Part shown: piece by piece, positions 34,927 to 44,501 of the stretch
Numbering within the stretch: the stretch's first letter is position 1
How the letters are laid out: every line of letters begins with the position of its first letter
Source of the DNA: an uncultured Acetatifactor sp.
Lineage (GTDB): Bacteria; Bacillota; Clostridia; Lachnospirales; Lachnospiraceae
Reading direction: 5' to 3'
Assembly (NCBI GenBank): GCA_910586775.1
Contig: CAJUJN010000006.1
Location: forward strand, 48,070-112,069
Length of the DNA stretch: 64,000 nucleotides
The notes under the pieces: generated by a model
Told to the model about the DNA's origin: nothing
Database searches by the model: none
The model's input: only the letters and a program-made list of their open reading frames with translations
Translations under genes and position numbers: made by a program

Positions 34927-36201
34927 TTATATGGCCTTATTCAACCCTATCCTCCGCTCATTCTTGTGAATGGTCAAAGGCGCATTACCTTCTTCCACCG
35001 TATCTTCCGTAATAATGCATTCCTCAATGCTCTCGTCGGAAGGAATCTCATACATGGTATCCATCAGGATATCCTCCATGATAGAACGCAATCCTCTGGC
35101 ACCCGTTTTACGCTCATAAGCCTTGGCCGCAATGGATTCCACTGCGCTGTCCTCAAAAGAAAGCTCCACACCGTCCATGTCGAACAGCTTCTTATACTGT
35201 TTGATCAGGGCATTCTTGGGTTCTTTCAGGATGCGGACCAAAGCTTCCTTATCAAGTCCTCTCAAAGCGACACAGATGGGCACACGGCCTACGAACTCCG
35301 GAATCAGACCGAATTTTACCAGATCCTGAGGCGTCACCTCCTGAAGGATATCTCCGATCTCCCTGGTAGTCTTCTGTGACACCTCGGTGTTAAATCCGAT
35401 GGCCTTGCGGTCCAGCCTGGTCTCAATGATCTTCTCCAGTCCGTCAAAAGCGCCTCCGCAGACAAACAGGATATTGGAAGTATCAATGGAAATCAACTCC
35501 TGATGAGGATGCTTCCTTCCTCCCTGAGGCGGCACATTCGCCACGGTACCTTCCACAATTTTCAGAAGCGCCTGCTGAACACCCTCACCCGATACATCCC
35601 GGGTTATGGATACATTCTCCCCTTTCTTGGTGATCTTGTCGATCTCATCAATATAAATCATGCCATACTGGGCACGCTCTACATCATAATCCGCTGCCTG
35701 AATCAGCTTCAGAAGGATATTTTCCACATCCTCCCCTACATATCCGGCTTCGGTCAGCGTAGTCGCATCCGCGATTGCAAAGGGGACATTGATAATCTTT
35801 GCCAGCGTCTGAGCCAGATAAGTCTTGCCCGATCCTGTAGGGCCAACCATAATAATATTGCTCTTCTGCAGTTCCACGTCATCCAGATCCCTGGGTGCCA
35901 TCACTCTCTTGTAATGGTTGTAGACAGCCACAGAGAGCACTTTCTTTGCCTCCTCCTGGCCAACCACATATTCATCCAGAAAATTTTTGATCTCAACGGG
36001 CTTCAGAAGGTTGATGTCGGGACGGACAGATTCCTCCTCTTCCTCTTCCTGCAATTCCTCCTCCAGAATATCCGTGCATATCTCCACACAATCATCACAG
36101 ATATAAACTCCCGCCGGACCCGCAATCAGCTTGCGGACCTGGTTCTGGGTCTTATTGCAGAAGGAGCATCTGATATCGCTTCCGATTATTCTTCCTGCCA
36201 T
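34927..36201 (-). CDS. clpX: ATP-dependent Clp protease ATP-binding subunit ClpX
   Basis: The 424-residue unfoldase feeds proteins to ClpP. Its N-terminal zinc finger is complete (Cys12, Cys15, Cys35, Cys38). Walker A GPTGSGKT is at 120-127, Walker B is MIYIDEIDK, and the ClpP-contact loop carries a short IGF motif (KAIGFNTE). The pore loop GYVGED is present. Transcription order is tig, clpP, clpX, then engB, the classic Firmicute arrangement. A terminator follows in the gap to engB. Confidence 0.97.
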   Translation of the reverse strand: MAGRIIGSDIRCSFCNKTQNQVRKLIAGPAGVYICDDCVEICTDILEEELQEEEEEESVRPDINLLKPVEIKNFLDEYVVGQEEAKKVLSVAVYNHYKRVMAPRDLDDVELQKSNIIMVGPTGSGKTYLAQTLAKIINVPFAIADATTLTEAGYVGEDVENILLKLIQAADYDVERAQYGMIYIDEIDKITKKGENVSITRDVSGEGVQQALLKIVEGTVANVPPQGGRKHPHQELISIDTSNILFVCGGAFDGLEKIIETRLDRKAIGFNTEVSQKTTREIGDILQEVTPQDLVKFGLIPEFVGRVPICVALRGLDKEALVRILKEPKNALIKQYKKLFDMDGVELSFEDSAVESIAAKAYERKTGARGLRSIMEDILMDTMYEIPSDESIEECIITEDTVEEGNAPLTIHKNERRIGLNKAI

Positions 36202-36240
36202 TACTTTACTCCTAAATTTTTTAATCTCGCACAGCGGAAC

Positions 36241-36840
36241 TTATTTCCCGCTCTGTGTGTCATGGGAACTGATCACCATGTCAATGATTCCATACTCTCT
36301 GGCTTCCTCGGCGCTCATCCAGTTGTCGCGCTCGGTATCCGCACAGATCTGCTCATAATCCCTGCCGGTATTCTGTGACAGGATATGATTTAACTTCTCT
36401 TTTGTTCTCAAAATATGCTTTGCGGCAATCTCAATCTCCGTTGCCTGCCCCTGAGTACCGCCTGCCGGCTGGTGAATCATGATCTCCGCATTGGGCAATG
36501 CAAAACGCTTTCCCTTCGCGCCGCCTGCCAGCAGGAAAGAGCCCATGCTGGCTGCCATACCGATACATACGGTAGACACGTCACACTTGATATAATGCAT
36601 GGTGTCATAAATCGCCATGCCCGCCGTAATGACACCGCCGGGGCTATTGATATACAAATGAATATCCTTCTCCGGGTCCTCTGCCTCCAGGAATAACAGC
36701 TGTGCCACCACAATACTGGCAGATGTATCGTTCACTTCCTCGCCAAGGACAATAATCCTGTCCTTCAAAAGCCTGGAATAGATATCATAGGATCTCTCTC
36801 CCCTGCTGGTCTGCTCAATGACATAAGGTACTAAACTCAT
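36241..36840 (-). CDS. clpP: ATP-dependent Clp protease proteolytic subunit
   Basis: The 199-residue serine protease has its triad at Ser98 (GMAASMGSF), His123 (MIHQPAGG) and Asp172 (ERDNWMSAEEA). The N-terminal axial-loop segment SLVPYVIEQTSRGERSYDIY is standard. It lies 39 bases before clpX and about 100 bases after tig. No CtsR operator was recognised upstream. Confidence 0.97.
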   Translation of the reverse strand: MSLVPYVIEQTSRGERSYDIYSRLLKDRIIVLGEEVNDTSASIVVAQLLFLEAEDPEKDIHLYINSPGGVITAGMAIYDTMHYIKCDVSTVCIGMAASMGSFLLAGGAKGKRFALPNAEIMIHQPAGGTQGQATEIEIAAKHILRTKEKLNHILSQNTGRDYEQICADTERDNWMSAEEAREYGIIDMVISSHDTQSGK

Positions 36841-36943
36841 ATGAAAAGCCTCCTACATAAATCCTGTATCCGCCCCCGTTCCCAACCGTCTGAAACAAGT
36901 CCTGACACCGGAACGGACACCTTCTGAAATTACGCCTGCAAAA

Positions 36944-38233
36944 TTATTCTTCTACTGCATTCTCCACTACAAAGTCGGCCGCCTTCCTGACACAGATATC
37001 CTCGCTTACCTGCTTCCTGCCGTCCTTACCCAGCATCTCCACGACTCTCTCGGTATCCATCTGGTAAACCTCGCCCATTTTCTTCAGTTCTTCCTCAATC
37101 TCCTCATCGGAAGCGGTGATATTCTCTGCAGCCGCCACAGCCTCCAGAATCAGTCTGGACTGGATGCGCTTCATCACCTGAGGCTTCACCTGCTCCATGA
37201 ACTGCTCTCTGGTCATGCCTGTAAACTGCATATACTGCTCAAAGGAAATCCCCTGGTACTGCAGTCTCTGAGCATAATCCTGCACCATCTGCCTCTGCTG
37301 GGTCTCGATCATGGCCTGAGGGATATCCATCTGTGCATCCTCGATAATGGCATCCACAACAGCATCCTCTTTCTTCGCCCTGGCTTCCTCTTCCTTTCTT
37401 CCCGTCAGTTTCTTCCTGATTTCCTCTTTATATTCCTCAACGGTATCGCTTTCCTCGGAGATTTCGCCTACGAAATCATCATCAAGCTCCGGAAGCTGCT
37501 TCTCCTGCAGTCTCTTGACAGTACACTTAAATACTGCCGGCCTGCCTGCAAGCTCCTCTGCCTGATAATCCTCCGGAAATGTCACGTTCACATCAGTCTC
37601 TTTCTCCAGCTCGGCTCCAATCAGCGCCTCCTCAAAACCGGGAATGAATGCATGGGAGCCAATGGTCAGCGGATAGTCACTTCCCTTGCCGCCCTCAAAA
37701 GCCTCTCCGTCCACAAAGCCTTCAAAATCGATGGTTGCAATATCACCTTCCTGCACTGTCCTGTCGGTGACCTCCACGGTCCTTGCGTTCTTGCCTCGCT
37801 CTTTGTCGATTTCTGCCGTCACTTCTTCGTCTGTGACATCCACATCTGACTTCTCTACCTTGATGCCCTTGTACTGTCCCAGTGTCACCTCGGGCTTGAT
37901 TGCCACTTCAGCAGTAAAGATAAAGGGCTTGCCTGCCTCCAGCTGTACCACATCGACCTTCGGCGCAGATACAATATCTTCTTCGCACTCATCATAAGCC
38001 TGCTCATATGCATCAGGAATCAGGGCATTCGCTGCATCCTCATAGAACAGCTCCCTGCCGTACATCTGCTCCAGCATCCTGCGGGGTGCTTTCCCTTTCC
38101 TGAATCCGGGAAGACTGATCTTGCCTTTGTTCTTCTGATATGCGCCTTCGATTGCCTTCTCCAATTCCTCGGCGGACACCTCAATTGTCAGTCTCGCCAT
38201 ATTATTGCCTAATTTTTCTACCTGTAAACCCAT
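36944..38233 (-). CDS. tig: Trigger factor chaperone
   Basis: This 429-residue ribosome-bound chaperone and peptidyl-prolyl isomerase has the ribosome-binding signature LPGFRKGKAPRRMLEQMYG in the N-terminal domain (about 40-58). The FKBP domain (about 150-240) starts at VQEGDIATIDFEGFVDGEAF. The C-terminal helical domain follows. It is the first gene of the tig-clpP-clpX group and has a good promoter. Confidence 0.97.
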   Translation of the reverse strand: MGLQVEKLGNNMARLTIEVSAEELEKAIEGAYQKNKGKISLPGFRKGKAPRRMLEQMYGRELFYEDAANALIPDAYEQAYDECEEDIVSAPKVDVVQLEAGKPFIFTAEVAIKPEVTLGQYKGIKVEKSDVDVTDEEVTAEIDKERGKNARTVEVTDRTVQEGDIATIDFEGFVDGEAFEGGKGSDYPLTIGSHAFIPGFEEALIGAELEKETDVNVTFPEDYQAEELAGRPAVFKCTVKRLQEKQLPELDDDFVGEISEESDTVEEYKEEIRKKLTGRKEEEARAKKEDAVVDAIIEDAQMDIPQAMIETQQRQMVQDYAQRLQYQGISFEQYMQFTGMTREQFMEQVKPQVMKRIQSRLILEAVAAAENITASDEEIEEELKKMGEVYQMDTERVVEMLGKDGRKQVSEDICVRKAADFVVENAVEE

Positions 38234-38590
38234 TTTTACATTTCCTCCTTCAATTCTGTGTCCTGTCCTTCAATGCGCATCCTTCTCTTAAGAAAAATCG
38301 TTACCGGCCATCCTGTGGCACATGGCAAATCACTTCCTAATTTATAAGTAAAAAAGGCTTTATGCTGCATAGACACAGCCGCAATCGTAAAGATTATAGC
38401 ATAGTGTATTCAAAAACACAAATGTTTTCAGCATTTTTTCATTATAATTGTTTCTTAAATCTTTCTAAAAGATGCTTCTCGCCCCCAATTTCCGAATTCT
38501 GTATTACAGATAATGTTTCACAAAAGCTTCTTTTCACACTTCCCGCCATGCCGTCAATGCCTGCACTTTACGGAACCGGTGCAATTCCAT
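38234..38590. other. Gap between tig promoter and asparaginase end
   Basis: The left part is the leader and promoter of tig. The remainder (38422-38590) carries no visible gene, terminator or repeat. Confidence 0.55.
38393..38421 (-). promoter_or_regulatory. SigA-type promoter for tig-clpP-clpX
   Basis: On the minus strand TTGTGT (38416-38421) and TATAAT (38393-38398) are 17 bases apart. The leader to the tig start is about 155 bases long. Confidence 0.65.
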
Positions 38591-39598
38591 TTACACTTCT
38601 CCCAGAAGGATATCATGATTCACGGTCCGGTAGAACATCCTGCGGAACTGCTCCGGCTCCCCCGACTGCCCCAACACCCACATTACTTTTGCCACGGCCG
38701 CTTCCAGCGTCATATCATAGGCTTCCATCAGCCGGAATTCTTCCTTGATGACCCTCCCCACCCGGTACACCTCCATATCACTGCCCTCATGGGTGACCTG
38801 GGTAGCCATCAGCACCAGTTTACCTGCATCCGTCCACCGGCGTATCTCCGGATAAAAAGGCTCTTCCCCATACTCCGGAAGCCCTCCCACGCCGAATGCT
38901 TCTATGATTACGCCATCGTAATAGGGAAAGAGCCGGTTCAACACGGCCGCATCCGTCCCCGGCACCAGTTTCAGCAGCAGAATCCGTTCATTCAATGTAT
39001 GGTAAAAGCGCACCGGGCCATCCACCCTGTCTTTATCGTCAATGTAAAACACAATCCTGCCGTCCCGGATGACAGCCACACTCGGAAAATTAATGCTGGA
39101 AAAAGCGTCATAGCTTTTGGAGCGCTCCTTCTTGGCCCGGGTTCCCGCAATCACATTGCCGCCAAACACAATATTCACTCCGTGAGCCCTCTCATCGGAG
39201 GCAAACCTGAGACTGTCCAGCAGATTGGTCCTGGCATCCGTCACCGGCAGGTCAATCGGCTTCTGAGAGCCCGTGATGATAATGGGCTTCCTGCTGTCCT
39301 GCACCAGATAGGACAACGCCGCCGCGGTAAACGCCATGGTATCCGTGCCATGGCTGATGACAAATCCGTCATATTTCTGATAATGCCTCTCCACCAGGGC
39401 AGCCAGCTCCAACCAGTGCTTTGCATATACATTTGTGCTGTCCAGGCTGAAGGGCTGTATCACATCCACATCACAGAAGGCTCTGTGCTCTTCTACATAC
39501 TGAAGCAACTCCCCCGCTCCGATCTTCGGCGATAATCCTTCCTCTGTGCGTCCTGACGCAATGGTTCCGCCCGTTGCGATCAGCAGTATCTTTTTCAT
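38591..39598 (-). CDS. L-asparaginase
   Basis: The 335-residue enzyme hydrolyses asparagine to aspartate and ammonia. The two active-site threonine motifs are present: ATGGTIAS with Thr12 and ISHGTDTMAF at 81-90. A third family segment, ITGSQKP, follows. No signal peptide is seen, so it is probably the cytoplasmic type I enzyme. The ATG at 39598 has GGAGG seven bases before it; the longer open frame upstream is discounted. It lies 103 bases downstream of the CapA-like gene and could be in the same transcription unit. Confidence 0.92.
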   Translation of the reverse strand: MKKILLIATGGTIASGRTEEGLSPKIGAGELLQYVEEHRAFCDVDVIQPFSLDSTNVYAKHWLELAALVERHYQKYDGFVISHGTDTMAFTAAALSYLVQDSRKPIIITGSQKPIDLPVTDARTNLLDSLRFASDERAHGVNIVFGGNVIAGTRAKKERSKSYDAFSSINFPSVAVIRDGRIVFYIDDKDRVDGPVRFYHTLNERILLLKLVPGTDAAVLNRLFPYYDGVIIEAFGVGGLPEYGEEPFYPEIRRWTDAGKLVLMATQVTHEGSDMEVYRVGRVIKEEFRLMEAYDMTLEAAVAKVMWVLGQSGEPEQFRRMFYRTVNHDILLGEV

Positions 39599-39701
39599 TT
39601 CAATTCCTCCGTCCCGACTGCTTTCCGTTGATTTTACACCCATACCCGGCGGCCTCCAGACCTCGCAGCAGTCTGACAAGCCCCGCATTATTGTCAGCTT
39701 T

Positions 39702-41150
39702 CTATTCCGTCTCCTTTACAATCCCTTCATCCGATATCTCCACATTAACGGAAATACTCTCCAGGAAATCGTAAATTCTCCGCTGCTCCTTCGCTTCAGC
39801 CGTGTAGGTTGTCCGATATCCCGCCTGCACTGCCGGAATCACCTGTACCTCCAGCTGTCCGTCTTCTTCTGTTCCTGTAAAATGCAGCTGCAGCAGCATG
39901 GTATCCAGGGTCTTCTCATTAAACCAATAATTTCCCAGACTGTAAATAATCGGTTTCCCGTCATAATACTCCATCCCCTGAAGACAGTGAGAATGAGCGC
40001 CGATGACCGCATCCGCGCCGGCGTCCAGATACGCCTTCCCCGTCTCCAGCTGAACCTGCTCCAGGTCATAGCTGTATTCTGTCCCCCAGTGGACGAAGGC
40101 AATACAGAAGTCCGCATTTTCCTTGCCCTCCTGAATTGCCTGCAGGTACAGTTCCGTGTCATAGCATCGCAGAATCCCAGGCTCCGTTTCCGTAGCCTGG
40201 GGCGTCATTTTATTTTTTTCCGCCCGGGAAGCCCCTACCAGGGCGATGCGCTTGCCGTCCGCCTCCAGATACAGAGGTTTCATGGCATCCTCCAACGTAC
40301 GACCTGCCCCGAAATACGGCACCTCCGCTTCCTCCAGCACGGCAAAGGTGTCCAGCAGGGCTTCCTTTCCGTAATCATAGACATGGTTGTTGGCCAGTGT
40401 CACGGCATCCACCCCAAGCTGGCGAAGCACCTCCACCCGCTCGGGCATCGCCCGGAAAGTGTACGCTTTTCCCGGCAGCGGTGAGCCTCCCATACTGTAG
40501 GTAAACTCATTGTTCAGGCACATGATATCCGCCGACTGCATTATCTCCGTCAGTTCCCCGGAAATACAATCGTAGATACCGTTTTCCTGCGCGTCCAGGA
40601 AATGAGTGGTGCCCCAGTTTTCATCCAGGTTGATGTCCCCGGCAAAGCAAACCGTAAAGTCGTAGCCATCGTCTTTCCCATTATCCGGCTCTGAGGCAGA
40701 TGCCGACACGCCTTCCTGTCCTGCCGGCAGACCGGCTTCCGTTCCCTGTTCATCCGACGGTTCAGATTCGTTCCCCTGGTTTACAGATGAATCAGACATG
40801 CCCCGGCCTGATGATGCCCCTGACTCTGTGCCCTCTCTTACATCTGAACCGGGCTCGGCATGGCTTGTTGATGTCCCTGACTCCCCGCTCTCCCCAACAC
40901 CCGAAACCGGATTCGGCACAGCAGCTTCCGAATGTTCTCCCGGGGCACCTGCGCCATCCCTCGCTTCTGCGTCGGCACTCTCTGACTCTGTTCCAGTGCC
41001 TGCCGCGGCAGATACTGCATCTCCCTGTCCTGGACTGTCCTGTCCCCACAATGCACATCCGGAAAATGTCAGGCACAATGCCAACAGCAATACGGCCCGT
41101 TTTCCTGTCAGGGCTTTATCATTTCTATTTCTTCCCATCACATCAGGCAT
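39702..41150 (-). CDS. CapA-family lipoprotein with long low-complexity linker
   Basis: The 482-residue protein is predicted to be anchored outside the membrane through Cys32 of the lipobox FSGC. Residues about 36-160 are a Ser/Gly/Glu/Ala-rich linker. From about 167 comes a CapA/PgsA-type metallophosphatase fold: FAGDINLDENWG, NNEFTYS, TLANNHVYDYG and GAHSHCLQGMEYY carry the metal-binding Asp, Asn and His residues. Such proteins are named for poly-gamma-glutamate export, but a capsule operon is not present here. The start has a GGAG site and overlaps the end of pepD by eight bases. Confidence 0.88.
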   Translation of the reverse strand: MPDVMGRNRNDKALTGKRAVLLLALCLTFSGCALWGQDSPGQGDAVSAAAGTGTESESADAEARDGAGAPGEHSEAAVPNPVSGVGESGESGTSTSHAEPGSDVREGTESGASSGRGMSDSSVNQGNESEPSDEQGTEAGLPAGQEGVSASASEPDNGKDDGYDFTVCFAGDINLDENWGTTHFLDAQENGIYDCISGELTEIMQSADIMCLNNEFTYSMGGSPLPGKAYTFRAMPERVEVLRQLGVDAVTLANNHVYDYGKEALLDTFAVLEEAEVPYFGAGRTLEDAMKPLYLEADGKRIALVGASRAEKNKMTPQATETEPGILRCYDTELYLQAIQEGKENADFCIAFVHWGTEYSYDLEQVQLETGKAYLDAGADAVIGAHSHCLQGMEYYDGKPIIYSLGNYWFNEKTLDTMLLQLHFTGTEEDGQLEVQVIPAVQAGYRTTYTAEAKEQRRIYDFLESISVNVEISDEGIVKETE

Positions 41151-42594
41151 CTTTTTTCTCCAGCAGCTTCACAAGATACTCCCACACCCGCCTTACGGAA
41201 GCAATGCTGAGAGTCTCCTCCGTGGTATGGATTCCGCTCATATCAGGCCCTAACGACACGCAGTCCAGATCTTTTATCTTACTGCCCAGAATACCGCATT
41301 CCAACCCTGCGTGAATCGCCTCCACCTTCGGCTCCGCGCCGTACATTTCCCGGTACACCGCAACCATTTTATCCCGCAGCGGAGAATCCTTGCGATATTT
41401 CCAGCCCGGATAATCCCCTGACGCCTCGCTGCTGCCCCCGGACAGGCAGGTTACCGCCGCAACCTTATCAAGCAGCGCATATTTCACGCTCTCCACACTG
41501 CTTCTCACGGCAAATTCCGCCAGCAATTTTCCGTTTTCATATTTCAAAATCCCCAGGTTCAGGGATGTCTCCACCAATCCCGGCATATCGGCGCTCATGC
41601 CCTGAACACCGTTTGGCAGAGAAATCAGAAATGCCGCAGTCCGTTTCGTATCTTCCGCCGTAACACAGGAATGCCTCCCCTCTGCGATACTGTCCGCCCG
41701 AAGGAAAAAACCCGGATCTTTCGATGCCAGCTCTGCCTGAATCTCTGCCTCCACAGCCTTTACAACCTCACAGAATGCTTCCCTGTCCTTCTCCTCCGTG
41801 AGAAGCACAGCCCTTGTCTCTCTCGGAATGGCATTGTCCGCCAAGCCGCCTTCTACCCTGACGAGACTCACCGGCAGCTTCTCCGTCAGCCTGTAGAGCA
41901 GCCTGCCAAACAACACATTGGAATTTCCCCTCTCCTTGTGAATCTCGCCGCCGGAATGGCCGCCCTGAAGGCCGCCCAGCGCAACTTCCACTGCCACGCC
42001 TTCCCTCTCCGTAACCGCCACCGGCAGATGGCAATGCACTCTGGCGCCGCCGGCACAGCTGGTGAGAAAGATACCCTCCTCTTCGGAGTCCAGATTAATC
42101 ATACGGCTGCCGGTGAGCAGGGAAAGGTCTATGCCTCTGGCACCGTCCATCCCCACTTCCTCATCAACGGTAATAATGACTTCCAGACGAGGATGCTTTA
42201 TGGTGTCGGAATCCAGAAGCGCCAGGGCATATGCCACCGCAATGCCGTCATCTCCGCCCAGGCTGGTGCCTTCCGCATAAATCAGATCCCCGTTGACCGC
42301 AACCCGCAGGCCTTCCGTCTTCATGTCAATATCACAGTCCGGCTTCTTCACCGCCACCATGTCCATATGCCCCTGCAGGATTACGGTTGGCTCCTGCTCA
42401 TAGCCCGGGGCAGCTTCTTTTGTTATAATGACATTTTTCAGTTCGTCCTGAATACAGAACAGCCCTCTCTCCCTGGCAAAACCCACCAGATAATCGCTGA
42501 TCTGCCCCACATTGCCCGAACCATGAGGAATCTTTGTAATCTCCTCAAAAAAATGAAATACGCTCCGGGGCTCCAAATTTGATAAAACGTTCAT
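41143..42594 (-). CDS. pepD: Aminoacyl-histidine dipeptidase
   Basis: The 483-residue metallopeptidase of the M20 family cleaves Xaa-His and other dipeptides. Metal-site motifs are seen in VILQGHMDMV, SLGGDDGIAVA, VDEEVGMDGA and LDSEEEG. The segment LGGLQGGHSGGEIHKERGN is characteristic. The length is normal. AAGGAGG precedes the ATG. It is cytoplasmic and probably supports peptide use as a nitrogen source. The CapA-like gene starts inside its last codons. Confidence 0.93.
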   Translation of the reverse strand: MNVLSNLEPRSVFHFFEEITKIPHGSGNVGQISDYLVGFARERGLFCIQDELKNVIITKEAAPGYEQEPTVILQGHMDMVAVKKPDCDIDMKTEGLRVAVNGDLIYAEGTSLGGDDGIAVAYALALLDSDTIKHPRLEVIITVDEEVGMDGARGIDLSLLTGSRMINLDSEEEGIFLTSCAGGARVHCHLPVAVTEREGVAVEVALGGLQGGHSGGEIHKERGNSNVLFGRLLYRLTEKLPVSLVRVEGGLADNAIPRETRAVLLTEEKDREAFCEVVKAVEAEIQAELASKDPGFFLRADSIAEGRHSCVTAEDTKRTAAFLISLPNGVQGMSADMPGLVETSLNLGILKYENGKLLAEFAVRSSVESVKYALLDKVAAVTCLSGGSSEASGDYPGWKYRKDSPLRDKMVAVYREMYGAEPKVEAIHAGLECGILGSKIKDLDCVSLGPDMSGIHTTEETLSIASVRRVWEYLVKLLEKKDA

Positions 42595-42769
42595 TTTTTC
42601 CTCCTTCTGCTAAAGCCTTCCTTCAAAAGCCTTCCTTTTCCTGTCAGGTTTTATCCCGAAATTTTAATTTCGCCTGTCATAAAAACCTAATGCCCGTTGC
42701 CTCACCTGGTCTTCGCTTTCCCTTTCACATCCTGCTGACACCTCTTCCCGGACCGGCGCCTTTGTCCAG

Positions 42770-44335
42770 TTACTTCACCTGCCCCTGCCGCAGGCAATAT
42801 ACCTTCATATGCTCCGTCTCCGCAATCACCGGAGCATTTCTCTCTGCCAGCGCCATGTCTATTCCTCCCTCCGGAATCACGGTTATATATCCGGACCGAA
42901 GCTCCTCCAGATGCTCCGACACATACTGCCATGTACAGAAATTAATCCCATACCCTTCCGGAATCATGTAGAGCAGCCCCCATGCGGCCGTAACACTCTC
43001 GTCCCCCACAAAGTCCGATGCCAGCCATATTACAGTATTGTCGAAAAGCTCCTCCGAATCCTTCAGAACCATTTCCGCCCTCAACTGTCGACGCAATTCC
43101 TGCGCCTCCTGTCCCAACGCTCCGTCATCATAGGGCACCTGCCAGTCGTAGGGTGCCGCTGCCTTCACCACAAAAAAGTACAGGCACAACACCCCGGCAA
43201 AAAACTTCAAAAGCATCCTCCGCTCCTCCAGCATGGCCGTAATCAACAAGCCGGTCACGATAAAGATCATCAGATGCTTGGCTCCCTCCCCCATCCGATA
43301 AAAGAGAAACAGCGCCAGTATCATTCCCGCCGTGGCAGTAAACTGGAACAGGCAAAGCCACCTCAGCTTCTCGTCCTTCTTCTCCCTGAAAGCCCATATT
43401 CCCCGCAGCAGAAGCACCAAAGCCAGCAGTCCGGTCACCGCATACAATGCTCCGGAGAACAGTCCGTACTTCACCGCATGCTTTAGAAAATAATCAAACA
43501 GATAAGAAAATTTGCCAAAAAGAGTGGAAAAAGTATAACTTATACCTGCCCACACACCTTCCCTATAGAAAATTCCCAGCCAATCCGTCTCTATACTTGT
43601 TTCAATATACGGCGCACAATACCTTCCTGTTATCCACACATATCCCATCATTGTACAGCCCATCACCACCATCATTCCCAGGATTCCCCATATGCGATAA
43701 CGCTTTACCGCAAACCATATGAGTACCAAAAACAGCAACCCCATATACGGCCTTGACAGTGTGAGAAACAAAACCACTCCCGTCATCCCAAAGAGTTTCC
43801 ACAGTTTTTCCTCCCTGATATAGCTGATTGCCAATCCAACGAACCAGATGCCCAAGGACATACAAAGCGCCTCTGGCATTCCCGACAACATATACCTTGT
43901 ATATGGCACAAACACCCCCAAAAGCCCCAGTACAAATATGCCCTGTTTCACGGTTGGCTTTACCAGTAGCGCAAATGCCCCCAGCGCCAACATATTAAAC
44001 ACAATATTGGCATAAATCGGTGCTATAAGAGACCAGCCAAATATCTTTCCCCAGAGCGTCCACGGCAACAGAATCACCGGATTCCATACAGCAAACGGAT
44101 ATATACTCCCATGCGCCTCATTATACCCAAACCACCCCCGTGGCAGCCCATAGTTTACAACCGCCTCCACCTGCTTGAAATACATCAGCTCATCATTCCA
44201 ATAGGAAGAAGGAAAAAAGACATCTGCCGGAACATGTCCATCTTTCATGCAGTATGCAAATGCACATAACAACGGAAAAATGCCAAACAATGCCACCTGT
44301 ATGATTCTCATCCTGTATTTCTTTACCACATCCAT
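42770..44335 (-). CDS. Polytopic glycosyltransferase-like membrane protein
   Basis: From the ATG at 44335, supported by GGAGGG five bases upstream, the product has 521 residues with about ten to eleven membrane segments and a soluble C-terminal part of about 130 residues. The first outside loop has SSYWNDELMYFKQ, where the acidic pair matches the Asp/Glu of GT-C transferases. This suggests a lipid-linked sugar transferase acting outside the membrane. I could not assign it to a named family. It stands alone between pepD and groEL, with a terminator upstream. Confidence 0.65.
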   Translation of the reverse strand: MDVVKKYRMRIIQVALFGIFPLLCAFAYCMKDGHVPADVFFPSSYWNDELMYFKQVEAVVNYGLPRGWFGYNEAHGSIYPFAVWNPVILLPWTLWGKIFGWSLIAPIYANIVFNMLALGAFALLVKPTVKQGIFVLGLLGVFVPYTRYMLSGMPEALCMSLGIWFVGLAISYIREEKLWKLFGMTGVVLFLTLSRPYMGLLFLVLIWFAVKRYRIWGILGMMVVMGCTMMGYVWITGRYCAPYIETSIETDWLGIFYREGVWAGISYTFSTLFGKFSYLFDYFLKHAVKYGLFSGALYAVTGLLALVLLLRGIWAFREKKDEKLRWLCLFQFTATAGMILALFLFYRMGEGAKHLMIFIVTGLLITAMLEERRMLLKFFAGVLCLYFFVVKAAAPYDWQVPYDDGALGQEAQELRRQLRAEMVLKDSEELFDNTVIWLASDFVGDESVTAAWGLLYMIPEGYGINFCTWQYVSEHLEELRSGYITVIPEGGIDMALAERNAPVIAETEHMKVYCLRQGQVK

Positions 44336-44429
44336 CAGCGCCCTCCAAAGACAAAACGATATGTCCCTTTCCCATGTCAAAACTAAATGGATTATATCAT
44401 TTTTCCGAAACAAAAACAACTACAACAGC

Positions 44430-44468
44430 AAAACCCCGGACAACAAGTATACCTGCATCCGGGGTTTT
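44430..44468 (-). terminator. Terminator after groEL
   Basis: Perfect 11-bp arms AAAACCCCGGA and TCCGGGGTTTT (44430-44440 and 44458-44468). It begins 34 bases after the groEL stop. Confidence 0.75.
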
Positions 44469-44501
44469 CTATTTTTATACTATCCAGTTATTTCATTTTC
44501 A

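Noticed and set aside
39702..41150. CapA-like gene as part of a poly-gamma-glutamate capsule operon
   Set aside because: No capB/capC-like genes are near; neighbours are asparaginase and pepD.
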